Below the pieces are notes generated by a model that worked only from the letters and a program-made list of their open reading frames with translations, made no database searches and was not told the DNA's origin. Source: Mesonia aquimarina (GTDB lineage: Bacteria > Bacteroidota > Bacteroidia > Flavobacteriales > Flavobacteriaceae). Taken from it: a stretch of 64,000 nt of DNA. Below, one piece after another: positions 18,140 to 27,105 of this stretch (the stretch's first letter is position 1; the number at the start of each line of letters is the position of its first letter). The stretch is taken from NCBI RefSeq assembly GCF_003667275.1, contig NZ_RCNV01000001.1, positions 124,001 to 188,000 on the forward strand, in the 5' to 3' direction. Both the position numbers and the translations under genes were made by a program.

Positions 18140-19210
18140 ATGGCAGGAAATTCCTTTGGCAAAATTTTTAAATTAACCACCTATGGAGAATCGCACGGAA
18201 ATTCTATTGGTGGCATTCTGGAAGGTTGCCCGCCAAATGTAACTATAGATTTAGATGCTATTCAATATGAGTTAGATCGCAGAAAACCGGGACAATCTGC
18301 TATTGTAACACAGCGTAAAGAAAGTGACACCGTAGAAATACTCTCTGGAATTTTTGAAGGAAAAACTACCGGAACTCCCATTGGATTTCAAATTAAAAAT
18401 AAAGATCAAAAATCTAAAGATTACAGCCATATAAAAGATGTTTACCGTCCTAGTCATGCAGATTTTACTTATGATAAAAAATACGGACATCGCGATTATC
18501 GTGGTGGCGGAAGATCTAGTGCTCGTGAAACAGCTTGTCGTGTTGTGGCAGGTGCTATTGCAAAACAGTTATTAAATCAAATCAAAATTACTGCCTTTGT
18601 TTCTTCTGTTGGTAAAATAGAACTTCAAAAAGAATTTAGAAACCTTGATTTCTCTGAAATAGAAAAAAATCCCGTTCGTTGTCCGGATGCAAAAAAAGCC
18701 GGTGAAATGGAAAAATATATCAAAGCTATTCGAAAAGAAGGTGATACTGTTGGCGGAACAATTAGTTGCATTATAAATAATGTACCTATTGGTTTAGGCG
18801 AACCGGTTTTTGATAAATTACACGCACAATTGGGTAAAGCAATGTTGTCTATAAATGCAGTAAAAGGCTTTGAATATGGCAGCGGTTTTGCAGGAACACA
18901 AATGAAAGGAAGCGAGCACAACGATCGTTTTTTGGAAACAGAAAAAACCAACACGAATTTTAGTGGCGGAATTCAAGGTGGAATTTCTAACGGAATGGAC
19001 ATTTATTTTAAAGTTGCTTTTAAGCCTGTAGCAACCTTAATGCAAAAACAAGAAACCATCAATACAGATTCTAAAAAAGTTGAAATGCAAGGAAAAGGAA
19101 GACACGATCCTTGCGTTGTTCCTAGAGCTGTTCCTATTGTTGAAGCTATGACTGCGTTGGTTTTAGCCGACTTTTATTTATTACAGAAAATTAATTCAGA
19201 TAAAAATTAA
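18140..19210 (+). CDS. aroC: Chorismate synthase
   Basis: AroC converts 5-enolpyruvylshikimate-3-phosphate to chorismate using reduced FMN, the last step of the shikimate pathway. The 356-residue protein has the family signatures GESHG near the N terminus, [20 protein letters not shown], and the late motif [18 protein letters not shown]. Length is normal. The symporter gene follows after 9 nt and could be co-transcribed. Confidence 0.97.
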   Translation: MAGNSFGKIFKLTTYGESHGNSIGGILEGCPPNVTIDLDAIQYELDRRKPGQSAIVTQRKESDTVEILSGIFEGKTTGTPIGFQIKNKDQKSKDYSHIKDVYRPSHADFTYDKKYGHRDYRGGGRSSARETACRVVAGAIAKQLLNQIKITAFVSSVGKIELQKEFRNLDFSEIEKNPVRCPDAKKAGEMEKYIKAIRKEGDTVGGTISCIINNVPIGLGEPVFDKLHAQLGKAMLSINAVKGFEYGSGFAGTQMKGSEHNDRFLETEKTNTNFSGGIQGGISNGMDIYFKVAFKPVATLMQKQETINTDSKKVEMQGKGRHDPCVVPRAVPIVEAMTALVLADFYLLQKINSDKN

Positions 19211-19219
19211 ATAACCTAT

Positions 19220-20524
19220 ATGAAAAAATTAGCACTACACTGGCAAATATTATTAGGAATGGCATTGGGCGTTGTTTTTGCCCTACTCTTAAGTAATTTT
19301 GCTTGGGGAAGCGATTTTATTTCAGATTGGATTAAACCATTTGGAACTATTTTTATAAATGCCTTAAAACTTATCGCAGTTCCCTTAATTTTAGCTTCAC
19401 TTATTAAAGGAATTTCCGATTTAAAAGACATTTCGCAACTTTCAAAAATGGGTTTTCGGACCATTTCAATTTACATAATGACGACAATTATTGCTGTTAG
19501 TATTGGTTTATTAACAGTAAATATTGTTAAACCAGGAAATACAATTTCTGAAGATACTCGAACAGAATTGGTAGAAAGTTATGGCGGTGATGCTGATCTT
19601 ACAAGGCAAAACGCTCAAAAACAAAAAGATGCCGGTCCGCTACAAGCTTTAATTGATTTGGTTCCCGATAATATTATTGGGGCTGCCGGAAAAAATTCTA
19701 ATATGTTACAGGTTATTTTCTTTGCTATCTTTTTTGGTGTTTGCCTTATACTTATTCCCGAAAAAACAGCACAACCTGTAAAAGACTTTTTTGATGGTTT
19801 TAATGAAGTTATTCTCAAAATGATTGATATCATTATGTTAGCTGCACCTTATGGTGTGTTTGCGTTGCTCGCGGCATTAGTGGTAGAAGCCCCAAGTGCC
19901 GATTTGTTTGCGGCTTTAGGAATGTATGCACTTTGTGTTGTTGGCGGACTTTTTATAATGATCATTATTTATACATTAATAGTTTGGATTTTCACAAAAA
20001 AATCGCCTAGCTTTTTTATAAATGGTATTTCTCCGGCACAGCTTTTAGCATTTTCAACTAGTTCTAGCGCGGCAACATTACCGGTTACTATGGAACGTGT
20101 AGAAGAGCATCTTGGTGTAGAAAAAGAAGTAACCAGTTTTGTTTTGCCTATCGGGGCTACAATAAATATGGACGGAACTAGTCTGTACCAAGCAGTAGCT
20201 GCAGTTTTTATTGCCCAAGCTTTTGGTATGGAATTGTCTATTGCCACGCAATTAGGAATTATAGCCACAGCAACATTGGCCTCAATAGGCTCTGCTGCTG
20301 TTCCAGGAGCAGGAATGGTAATGCTAGTTATTGTGTTGGCACAAGCAGGAATTCCTGAAGCTGGTTTGGCACTAATTTTTGCGATAGATCGCCCATTAGA
20401 TATGTGTAGAACTACAGTAAATGTTACGGGTGATGCTTCGGTTTCTATGTTAGTAGCAAAATCGGTGAATAAATTACGTGATAAACCACTTGTAAAAAAT
20501 TGGGATGATAATTATAAAAAATAA
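19220..20524 (+). CDS. Dicarboxylate/amino acid:cation symporter (DAACS family)
   Basis: A 434-residue inner-membrane transporter of the glutamate/C4-dicarboxylate family (SLC1 fold) with about eight helices. The serine-rich re-entrant loop (STSSSAATLPVT) and the substrate/cation site (GATINMDGTSLYQ; NVTGDASVS) are intact. The D394-like aspartate region appears as FAIDRPLDMCRTTVNV. It would import glutamate, aspartate or succinate with Na+ or H+. It lies directly downstream of aroC and ends 9 nt from the convergent DCC gene, whose coding region contains its apparent terminator. Confidence 0.92.
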   Translation: MKKLALHWQILLGMALGVVFALLLSNFAWGSDFISDWIKPFGTIFINALKLIAVPLILASLIKGISDLKDISQLSKMGFRTISIYIMTTIIAVSIGLLTVNIVKPGNTISEDTRTELVESYGGDADLTRQNAQKQKDAGPLQALIDLVPDNIIGAAGKNSNMLQVIFFAIFFGVCLILIPEKTAQPVKDFFDGFNEVILKMIDIIMLAAPYGVFALLAALVVEAPSADLFAALGMYALCVVGGLFIMIIIYTLIVWIFTKKSPSFFINGISPAQLLAFSTSSSAATLPVTMERVEEHLGVEKEVTSFVLPIGATINMDGTSLYQAVAAVFIAQAFGMELSIATQLGIIATATLASIGSAAVPGAGMVMLVIVLAQAGIPEAGLALIFAIDRPLDMCRTTVNVTGDASVSMLVAKSVNKLRDKPLVKNWDDNYKK

Positions 20525-20533
20525 CTGAATTTT

Positions 20534-20956
20534 TTAATCTAAAAATTTTGCCTGTATTTCCGGTGTAGGAATCATACAGGCATTTTTTTTACCAAACCAT
20601 TTATAACGATTTTTAGCTATAAAATCATAAACAAGGTTTCTAAAGCCTTCAGGGAAGTTCAATAATAAACTTGCCAAGACAGCATAAATACCGGGTAACT
20701 TTTTTCCTATTTCTAAGGCTGCGCTAGATTTTATATAGTATGCTTCTCCCGGAATTATTAAAATCATAGAATCAATTTCTGAAGTATCAATTCCGCGTTC
20801 TTTGGTAAGCTTTTGACCAATTTCACTTTGTAATGATGCAAACCTAAAAACATCTTTTTTGTCTTTTTTAATAATAAATTGAATTGCGTTATTACAAAGA
20901 TTACAAACGCCGTCAAATAAAATTAGTTGTTTTTTTTCGGTTGCTTTTTTCATCAT
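20534..20956 (-). CDS. DCC-family thiol-disulfide oxidoreductase
   Basis: A 140-residue protein with the defining N-terminal DGVCNLCN motif (C18-x2-C21), the thioredoxin-like redox site of the DCC (YuxK) family. C-terminal part includes a hydrophobic helix and the RNLVYDFIAKNRYKWFGKK segment. Its first ATG overlaps the mutS2 stop by 4 nt (ATGA), so translation is probably coupled. Physiological partner unknown. The last codons overlap a plus-strand terminator. Confidence 0.88.
   Translation of the reverse strand: MMKKATEKKQLILFDGVCNLCNNAIQFIIKKDKKDVFRFASLQSEIGQKLTKERGIDTSEIDSMILIIPGEAYYIKSSAALEIGKKLPGIYAVLASLLLNFPEGFRNLVYDFIAKNRYKWFGKKNACMIPTPEIQAKFLD
20549..20590 (+). terminator. Terminator of the symporter gene inside the convergent CDS
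   Basis: Perfect 9-bp stem TGCCTGTAT/ATACAGGCA (20549-20557 with 20574-20582); the 16-nt loop contains a further TTCC/GGAA pairing; eight Ts follow (20583-20590). It is oriented for the plus-strand transporter but lies wholly within the 3' end of the DCC gene. Confidence 0.7.
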
Positions 20957-23136
20957 TTTTTTGCGCGTTGTACAAGCTCTAATTTATCTAAACCTACTTC
21001 GGTAGTAAACATTCCGTAATTAACAATAGCTTTTCCTTTTTCAATTTTATCAATAGAACCTACAGATCTACTATCTTCCAACCTAACGCGATCGTCAACT
21101 TTAAAAGAAACTATTTTTTTCTCTGCTGCTTTTTTTGCTTTTTCTTCTTCCAGCTTTTTTTCTTCTTTTTTCTTTTCGCGAATTACAGTAATTTTCTTTT
21201 CAGCTTCTTTCTTTATTTTTTCTTCTTTTGCTTTTTTCTGTTTTTGCTGTTTTTTAGTTTCTTTTTTTCGCTTAGAATTTTCAATAGCAACTAACTTTAA
21301 AAACTCTCCTATTAACTCTTTTTTATTATTGTTATTGAAAAAACTCTTACTCAACGAATCTATTTTCTGACCTAAATGAATATACCGTTGATTACTATCA
21401 TATAACTCTTGAAAACCTTCTAACTTTTGCTGAACGCGGGAATTTATTTCCTCTAGACGTTCTTTTTTTTCAGCAGCTTTTAATTCTTTTTCTTTTAAGC
21501 TAGATGTGGTTTTTTGAAGCTTAGAACGCTCTTGCTGAAGTTTAGCTATACTTTTATCAAACCTGATTTTTCCGCGTTCTACTTTCTTTTTAGAACGATT
21601 AATTAAGCTATACGGAATACCATTTTTTTGTGCTACTTCAAACGTGAATGAACTGCCGGCTTCCCCTAAATGCAATTTGAATTTTGGCTGAAGGCTCTTT
21701 GAATCAAATAACATGTTAGCGTTACTAATAGCTTCGGTTTCACTAGCCATCTTTTTTAAGTTAGCATAGTGAGTTGTTATAATTCCGTATGAATTTTTCT
21801 CATAAAAAACTTCTAAAAAAGTTTCAGCTAAAGCGCCACCGAGTTCAGGGTCGCTTCCTGTCCCAAATTCATCAATCAAAAACAGCGTTTTATCATCACA
21901 CTTCCTAAGAAAATACTTCATATTTTTTAACCGATAAGAATAAGTACTTAGATGATTTTCAATACTTTGGTGATCGCCAATATCGGTTAAAATTTTATTG
22001 AATAAACACATTCTGCTGTATTCGTGAACCGGAATCAGCATGCCGCTTTGCAACATAATTTGCAGTAATCCAACAGTTTTTAAGGTGATACTTTTTCCGC
22101 CGGCATTAGGACCCGAAATAACAATAATTCTATTATCAGGATGTAAATTAATATCCTGCGGATAAGTTTTTTTATCTGATTTTTTATTATTTAAAAATAG
22201 TATTGGATGATAAGCTTCTTTTAATTGAAGCTCTCTGGTTTTAGTTATTTTAGGTAAAACGGCATCTAATTTTTCTGCATATTTTGTTTTTGCCGCTATA
22301 ACATCTATATCACTTAAATAGTTTTGATATTCAATTAATAATTCACGATAAGGCCTTATTTGATTGGTAAGCGCTTTTAAAATCCGTTTAATTTCTTCGC
22401 GCTCTTCGTATTCTAAATTATTCAGCTCTCGCGAATGCCGTAAAGTTGCTTCTGGTTGAATATATACAATACTACCAGTTTTAGAATTACCTAAAATTGC
22501 ACCTTTTACTTTTCGTCTATGCATTGCCGAAACAGCTAAAACACGCACATTATCTACAACAGATTCTTTAATTTCATCTAAATAACCATAACTATGATAA
22601 CGAGAAAGATCGCTAGAAAAACTCGAATTTATTTTTCCACGGACTTGATTAATTGAACGTCTAATATTTTGTAATAAAGGCGAAGCATCATCTTTTAACT
22701 CACCAAATCTATCAATTACTTTATTTATCGCTTCAATTAAATCTGTTGTAAAATCTATTTCCTGAGAAGTTTTAAACAAAGAAGGATAAACTTCACGGTA
22801 TTTTTTAAAATATAAAATATGTGTATTTACCGTTTGTGAAATATTGGCAATTCGGCGAAAACCAATAACTTCTAAAATACTATCTTCTATTGCTAAAAAT
22901 CTGATCTCTTGCTGAATAGGATCAAATCCATGATTGGGAATCCTAGTTTCCTGAAGCGCAGAAGACTTATACTCATTGGTTTGATGTAAGCCGAAAAGTG
23001 CTTCATCATGAGATTTAAATGGCTTTATGTTAAGGGATTTTTCCTTTCCTAAATCTGTAATGCAAAGCTCTTCAATTTGCTTGCAAACACTAGGAAATTC
23101 TAAATCGCTAAGGGTTTTATCTGTTATTTTTATCAT
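20953..23136 (-). CDS. mutS2: MutS2-family ATPase without Smr domain
   Basis: A 727-residue MutS2-type protein: core/clamp region from the N terminus (TLSDLEFPSVCKQIEELC), an ATPase domain with Walker A GPNAGGKS (about 342-349), LIDEFGTGSDPELGGA and TTHYANLK, then a very Lys/Glu-rich coiled coil (about 510-670) and a short KOW-like C-terminal domain (VDDRVRLEDSRSVGSIDKI). MutS2 proteins usually end in an Smr nuclease domain; none is present here, nor a DNA-mismatch recognition domain. It may act on ribosomes or recombination intermediates rather than mismatches. A -7 box at 23165-23172 precedes it. Confidence 0.9.
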   Translation of the reverse strand: MIKITDKTLSDLEFPSVCKQIEELCITDLGKEKSLNIKPFKSHDEALFGLHQTNEYKSSALQETRIPNHGFDPIQQEIRFLAIEDSILEVIGFRRIANISQTVNTHILYFKKYREVYPSLFKTSQEIDFTTDLIEAINKVIDRFGELKDDASPLLQNIRRSINQVRGKINSSFSSDLSRYHSYGYLDEIKESVVDNVRVLAVSAMHRRKVKGAILGNSKTGSIVYIQPEATLRHSRELNNLEYEEREEIKRILKALTNQIRPYRELLIEYQNYLSDIDVIAAKTKYAEKLDAVLPKITKTRELQLKEAYHPILFLNNKKSDKKTYPQDINLHPDNRIIVISGPNAGGKSITLKTVGLLQIMLQSGMLIPVHEYSRMCLFNKILTDIGDHQSIENHLSTYSYRLKNMKYFLRKCDDKTLFLIDEFGTGSDPELGGALAETFLEVFYEKNSYGIITTHYANLKKMASETEAISNANMLFDSKSLQPKFKLHLGEAGSSFTFEVAQKNGIPYSLINRSKKKVERGKIRFDKSIAKLQQERSKLQKTTSSLKEKELKAAEKKERLEEINSRVQQKLEGFQELYDSNQRYIHLGQKIDSLSKSFFNNNNKKELIGEFLKLVAIENSKRKKETKKQQKQKKAKEEKIKKEAEKKITVIREKKKEEKKLEEEKAKKAAEKKIVSFKVDDRVRLEDSRSVGSIDKIEKGKAIVNYGMFTTEVGLDKLELVQRAKK

Positions 23137-23148
23137 AGTAATTTTTCC

Positions 23149-23172
23149 TACTTTCGTAGCTGGGCAAATTTA
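23149..23172. promoter_or_regulatory. Divergent promoter boxes of mutS2 (-) and ung (+)
   Basis: On minus, TAAATTTG (23165-23172) matches TAnnTTTG for mutS2. On plus, TACTTTCG (23149-23156) matches with one mismatch for ung. The two lie within 46 nt of intergenic DNA. Confidence 0.45.
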
Positions 23173-23182
23173 ATCAATAATT

Positions 23183-23848
23183 ATGAAGGTAAACATAGAT
23201 AAAAGCTGGAAAAAACAACTTGATTCAGAATTTGAAAAAGATTATTTTAAGGACTTAACTGATTTTATAAAAGAGGAATATACTAAATATACGTGTTTCC
23301 CTAAGGGCAAAGATATTTTTGCTGCTTTTGACTATTGTTCTTTTGAAGATGTAAAAGTGGTTATTTTAGGTCAAGATCCATACCACGGAGTAAATCAAGC
23401 AAATGGTTTATGTTTTTCTGTGCAAGATGAAATTGCTATGCCGCCTTCATTAATCAATATTTTTAAAGAAATTGAAAAAGATGTTGATCAGCCATTTCCT
23501 AAAACGGGAAATTTAGAGCGCTGGGCAAAGCAAGGCGTATTATTATTAAATGCCACATTAACTGTACGCGCTCATCAAGCTGGAAGTCATCAAAATAAAG
23601 GTTGGGAAAAATTTACGGATACGGTAATTTCTACTATTTCAAACGAAAAAAAAGATGTTGTATTTTTACTTTGGGGCGGATTTGCAAAGAAAAAAGTGAA
23701 ATTTATTGATGCGGATAAACATCATATTCTAACTTCCGGACATCCCTCACCATTGAGCGCAAATAGAGGGTATTGGTTTGGTAATAAACATTTTAGTAAA
23801 ACCAACAAGATTTTAGCCTCAATAGGAAAAGAAACTATAAAGTGGTAA
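23183..23848 (+). CDS. ung: Uracil-DNA glycosylase
   Basis: Family 1 UDG, which removes uracil from DNA in base excision repair. The 221-residue protein has the water-activating motif GQDPYHG with catalytic D65, the FLLWGG segment and the DNA-intercalation loop HPSPLS near residue 190. Full length and intact. Start ATG 23183. It is divergent from mutS2 and convergent with a 38-codon membrane peptide gene on minus. Confidence 0.97.
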   Translation: MKVNIDKSWKKQLDSEFEKDYFKDLTDFIKEEYTKYTCFPKGKDIFAAFDYCSFEDVKVVILGQDPYHGVNQANGLCFSVQDEIAMPPSLINIFKEIEKDVDQPFPKTGNLERWAKQGVLLLNATLTVRAHQAGSHQNKGWEKFTDTVISTISNEKKDVVFLLWGGFAKKKVKFIDADKHHILTSGHPSPLSANRGYWFGNKHFSKTNKILASIGKETIKW

Positions 23849-23965
23849 TTACTTTTTAGCTGAAGAAACGCGCGGATCGCTGTTATCTTCTGCATTTCTA
23901 CTAAAAAGAAAAAGCAAAGTATTGATTAACAATAAAAGTGCTAAAGATCCAAAAAAGTATAACAT
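23849..23965 (-). CDS. Possible 38-residue membrane peptide
   Basis: An ATG-initiated minus-strand frame in the ung-ppk1 gap encodes 38 residues: one hydrophobic helix (residues 1-22, MLYFFGSLALLLLINTLLFL) followed by a polar tail (SRNAEDNSDPRVSSAKK). The pattern of one N-terminal transmembrane helix then a charged cytosolic tail is that of real small membrane proteins, and its stop codon lies directly against the ung stop. No clear promoter box is seen upstream. Function unknown; conservation would be needed to confirm it. Confidence 0.5.
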   Translation of the reverse strand: MLYFFGSLALLLLINTLLFLFSRNAEDNSDPRVSSAKK

Positions 23966-24107
23966 CGCTACAGTTGTTTTTGTTAAGTTGCATTTAGTAG
24001 ATGTAACTAGTTCAAAAAGGTTGCGTGAATGTTATGAAATTATTTATAAAAAATTAAATAAATCCTCAAGTAACTGATTTTTAAAGGAATATTTTTAAGC
24101 TAAAAAC

Positions 24108-26168
24108 TTAAACTTCAGCTTCATTTTTAGATTTAAGATAAGAATAAATCTCGTATTGCGACCTGATTTTTTCTTGGTTCTTTTTTTGTTTTACATACTT
24201 GTTTTTTTCCTTATGATCTTGAACTCTTGCTTTTACATTATCTTGCAATTGAATATTTAAAATGTCTTTAAATTCTTGTGCAATTTCAGGATCATAGACC
24301 GGTGCAAGTACTTCTATTCTACGGTCTAGATTTCTATTCATCCAATCTGCACTTCCAAAAAAGAGTTCTTCTTCTCCATCATTATGAAAAATATAAATGC
24401 GTCCGTGTTCTAAATAACGATCAATTATACTGGTCATATAAATATTTTCGCTTAAATTTTTTACCCCGGGAATTAAACAAGTGAAACCACGAACAAGCAA
24501 CCTGATCTGAACCCCTTTTGAACTTGCTCTATACAATAAGTCGATAATTTCTTTATCTTCTAAGCTATTCATTTTTGCAGTGATTTTGGCTTCTCTTCCA
24601 GCTTCTGCGTGATCAATTTCTCTTAGAATCATATTTGTAAACGCTTGTCGTGTATTAAAAGGAGAAACTAAGAGATTTTTTGTTCGCGGTACTATTAATT
24701 CTCCTTGCAAAACTTTAAAAACGCGATTTAATTCTTTGGTCAATTTTTTATGTGCCGTAAAAAGTGCGTGATCACAATAAATTTTACTCGTTTCACTGTT
24801 AAAATTACCTGTACCAATATAGGCGTAATGTGAAATTTCATCCTCTTCTTGACGTGTAATTAGCAAAATTTTGGAATGCACTTTAATTTTAGGAAAGCTG
24901 TAAATTACTTCGGCTCCTTTTTCTTCAAATTTTTTCCCCCAATGAATATTATTTTCTTCATCAAAACGAGCTTTTGCTTCAACAAAAACGGTAACTTTTT
25001 TATTATTTTTTAAGGCTTTTAAAATAGATGAAGTCAACTTAGACTCATCTGCAACCCGATATAAGGAAATTTTAATTTCTGTAACCTGCTTATCTGTTGC
25101 GGCTTGTTCAACAAATTTTTCTACATAAGAAAAAGACATGTAAGGGTAATGCACTAACTGATCTTTTTCTTTAATGGTTGAAAAAAAATCGGTAGATTTT
25201 TCTAAATGCGCATGCGCAATTGGCGGCAACTCTTCGTAAAATAAATCTTTGTTATTTGTAGGGTCTGGAAAACTAAAAAAATCGCTGAAATTATGATATT
25301 TACCACCAGGCATCATATCAATTTTTCCAAGTCCTAAATGCTTGCGCAATTTTTTCTGAAGAGATTTTGGCATTTCAGCATCGTACAATAAACGTGTGGG
25401 TTGGCCGTCTGTTCTTTGCTGTAATGACTCATAAATTTTTTCGGCTAGAACACCTTCAAATTGATCGTCTATATAAAGTTCTGCATCTCGCGACATTTTA
25501 ACTTGATAGATTCCGGCTATTTTTTTGTCAGGAAAAATTTGATGCATTTGCAGCCTTAAAATGTCATCTATAAATGTAATATAATACTCATCATCTTCAT
25601 TTGAAAAATTGAAAAATCGACCATTTTTATCAACAGGAATATTTACCAATCCTGCTAAATTAGAATCTCTAAAACTTACAAAAAGATAAATGGTATTGTT
25701 TTCTAAAAAAGCCTTTTTATCACTTTCAAAATCAATTAATTGCGGTTCTATATTTTTAGCGATTTGTAAATTAAAATACTTTTCGGCTTCAATTTTCTGG
25801 GAAGTTGAATAGTGTGTTTCTTCAATTAAATTAATAGAATTTTCTTGAAGTTCCGGTAAAATTTGATTGTGAAAAATATGCCCAAATAATTGTTGATGCT
25901 CTTTAACCTCTGCTATAATTTGTTTTACTTTTTTTGAAGGTTTTAGAGCTAACTTTTTTCTCAGGCTCTTTTTTATTTTTTTTATTTGACGTAGTTGAGA
26001 AACCCGAACGCGATAATATTCGTCTAAATTGGAAGAAAAAATGGCTAAAAATTTTAATCGCTCATACACCGGATTCCTTTTATCTTCAGCTTCTTGTAAA
26101 ACTCGCTTATTGAAGCTTAACCAATTAAGATCGCGGTGTTTAAATTTTTCTTCTATGGGTGTTGTCAT
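24108..26168 (-). CDS. ppk1: Polyphosphate kinase
   Basis: PPK1 reversibly transfers the gamma phosphate of ATP to polyphosphate. The 686-residue protein shows the four-domain family layout: N-terminal domain (HRDLNWLSFNKRVLQEA), head domain, and two PLD-like C-terminal domains with the phosphorylated histidine H431 in KVHSKILLI, and YIGTGNFNSETSKIYCDHALF. The C terminus is Lys-rich. It has its own well-formed promoter (26186-26215), separating it from the phosphorylase operon upstream. Confidence 0.96.
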   Translation of the reverse strand: MTTPIEEKFKHRDLNWLSFNKRVLQEAEDKRNPVYERLKFLAIFSSNLDEYYRVRVSQLRQIKKIKKSLRKKLALKPSKKVKQIIAEVKEHQQLFGHIFHNQILPELQENSINLIEETHYSTSQKIEAEKYFNLQIAKNIEPQLIDFESDKKAFLENNTIYLFVSFRDSNLAGLVNIPVDKNGRFFNFSNEDDEYYITFIDDILRLQMHQIFPDKKIAGIYQVKMSRDAELYIDDQFEGVLAEKIYESLQQRTDGQPTRLLYDAEMPKSLQKKLRKHLGLGKIDMMPGGKYHNFSDFFSFPDPTNNKDLFYEELPPIAHAHLEKSTDFFSTIKEKDQLVHYPYMSFSYVEKFVEQAATDKQVTEIKISLYRVADESKLTSSILKALKNNKKVTVFVEAKARFDEENNIHWGKKFEEKGAEVIYSFPKIKVHSKILLITRQEEDEISHYAYIGTGNFNSETSKIYCDHALFTAHKKLTKELNRVFKVLQGELIVPRTKNLLVSPFNTRQAFTNMILREIDHAEAGREAKITAKMNSLEDKEIIDLLYRASSKGVQIRLLVRGFTCLIPGVKNLSENIYMTSIIDRYLEHGRIYIFHNDGEEELFFGSADWMNRNLDRRIEVLAPVYDPEIAQEFKDILNIQLQDNVKARVQDHKEKNKYVKQKKNQEKIRSQYEIYSYLKSKNEAEV

Positions 26169-26185
26169 AAATTTTGAGCTTTTCT

Positions 26186-26215
26186 CAAAACTACAAAGAA
26201 GCCCGGCAGCGACAA
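26186..26215 (-). promoter_or_regulatory. Promoter of ppk1
   Basis: On the minus strand: -33 TTG (26215-26213), a 19-nt spacer and -7 box TAGTTTTG (26193-26186), a textbook Bacteroidota promoter, 17 nt before the ATG. Confidence 0.65.
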
Positions 26216-26240
26216 TTTAAATTTCTGTTAAATAAAATTT

Positions 26241-27104
26241 TTAAATCAACTTGTTTAGAGTAGATAAAATTAATTTATCCATAGTTTTTTGCGGCTTTTT
26301 ACTGAATTCTCCCGTTGCCCTATTGGCCATAATCGCATTTAGAGATATTGCTTGATGCCCTAGTAGTTTAGACAAACCATAAATACCACTGGTTTCCATT
26401 TCTAGGTTAGTGATTTTCTGATTTTTATAAAAAAACGACTGTAGTTTTTTAATAAAATTTTGATCGTATAATTTAGCACGTAACGCTCTACCTTGTGGAG
26501 CATAAAAACCAACATTTGTTGCAGTTATTCCTTTTATAAATGTTGGATCTTCTAAAAATAAATCAGTTAATTTTTTATCAGAAGAAATTATATAGGGCTT
26601 TGCTAAATTTTCTAATTTTAGGTGATTATGAACTGCTGAACAAAATTCAAGATCATTTTCAAAACCTTTATAATAATGGAGAAGTGAATCAAAACCGATA
26701 GCTTTTTCTGAAACTAAAAAAGAATCTAACGGAATATTTTCTTGTAAAGCTCCCGAGGTTCCAATTCTAATAATTTGCAAACGCGTTAAACTTTTTTTTA
26801 CGGTCCTTTTTTTTAAATCTATATTAACTAGCGCGTCAAGCTCATTTAATACAATATCTATATTATCGGTGCCAATCCCTGTAGAAATAACTGTAATGCG
26901 TTTATTTTTAAACCAACCGGTTTGCGTATGAAATTCCCTTTTTTGAATTTTTAAATCAATCTTATCAAAAAATTTGCTCACTTCTGAAACGCGATCCGGA
27001 TCGCCTACTGTAATTATAGTTTCAGCAATATCCTCTGATTTTAAATGAAGATGATAAACACTTCCATCAGGATTTAAAATTAATTCTGAAGCCTTTAAAC
27101 TCAT
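26241..27104 (-). CDS. Nucleoside phosphorylase (uridine phosphorylase-like)
   Basis: A 287-residue PNP/UDP-family enzyme that would split nucleosides with phosphate to base and ribose-1-phosphate. Motifs: GDPDRVSEVS phosphate-binding loop, RIGTSGALQE, and NLEMETSGIYGLS with the Glu that contacts ribose. The base specificity (uridine versus purine) cannot be told from sequence alone. It is the last gene of a four-gene minus-strand operon, 1 nt after the DUF1835-like gene. Confidence 0.88.
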   Translation of the reverse strand: MSLKASELILNPDGSVYHLHLKSEDIAETIITVGDPDRVSEVSKFFDKIDLKIQKREFHTQTGWFKNKRITVISTGIGTDNIDIVLNELDALVNIDLKKRTVKKSLTRLQIIRIGTSGALQENIPLDSFLVSEKAIGFDSLLHYYKGFENDLEFCSAVHNHLKLENLAKPYIISSDKKLTDLFLEDPTFIKGITATNVGFYAPQGRALRAKLYDQNFIKKLQSFFYKNQKITNLEMETSGIYGLSKLLGHQAISLNAIMANRATGEFSKKPQKTMDKLILSTLNKLI

Positions 27105-27105
27105 C

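Noticed and set aside
18272-18954. Antisense frames inside aroC
   Set aside because: They lie opposite a conserved enzyme and have compositions of shadow frames.
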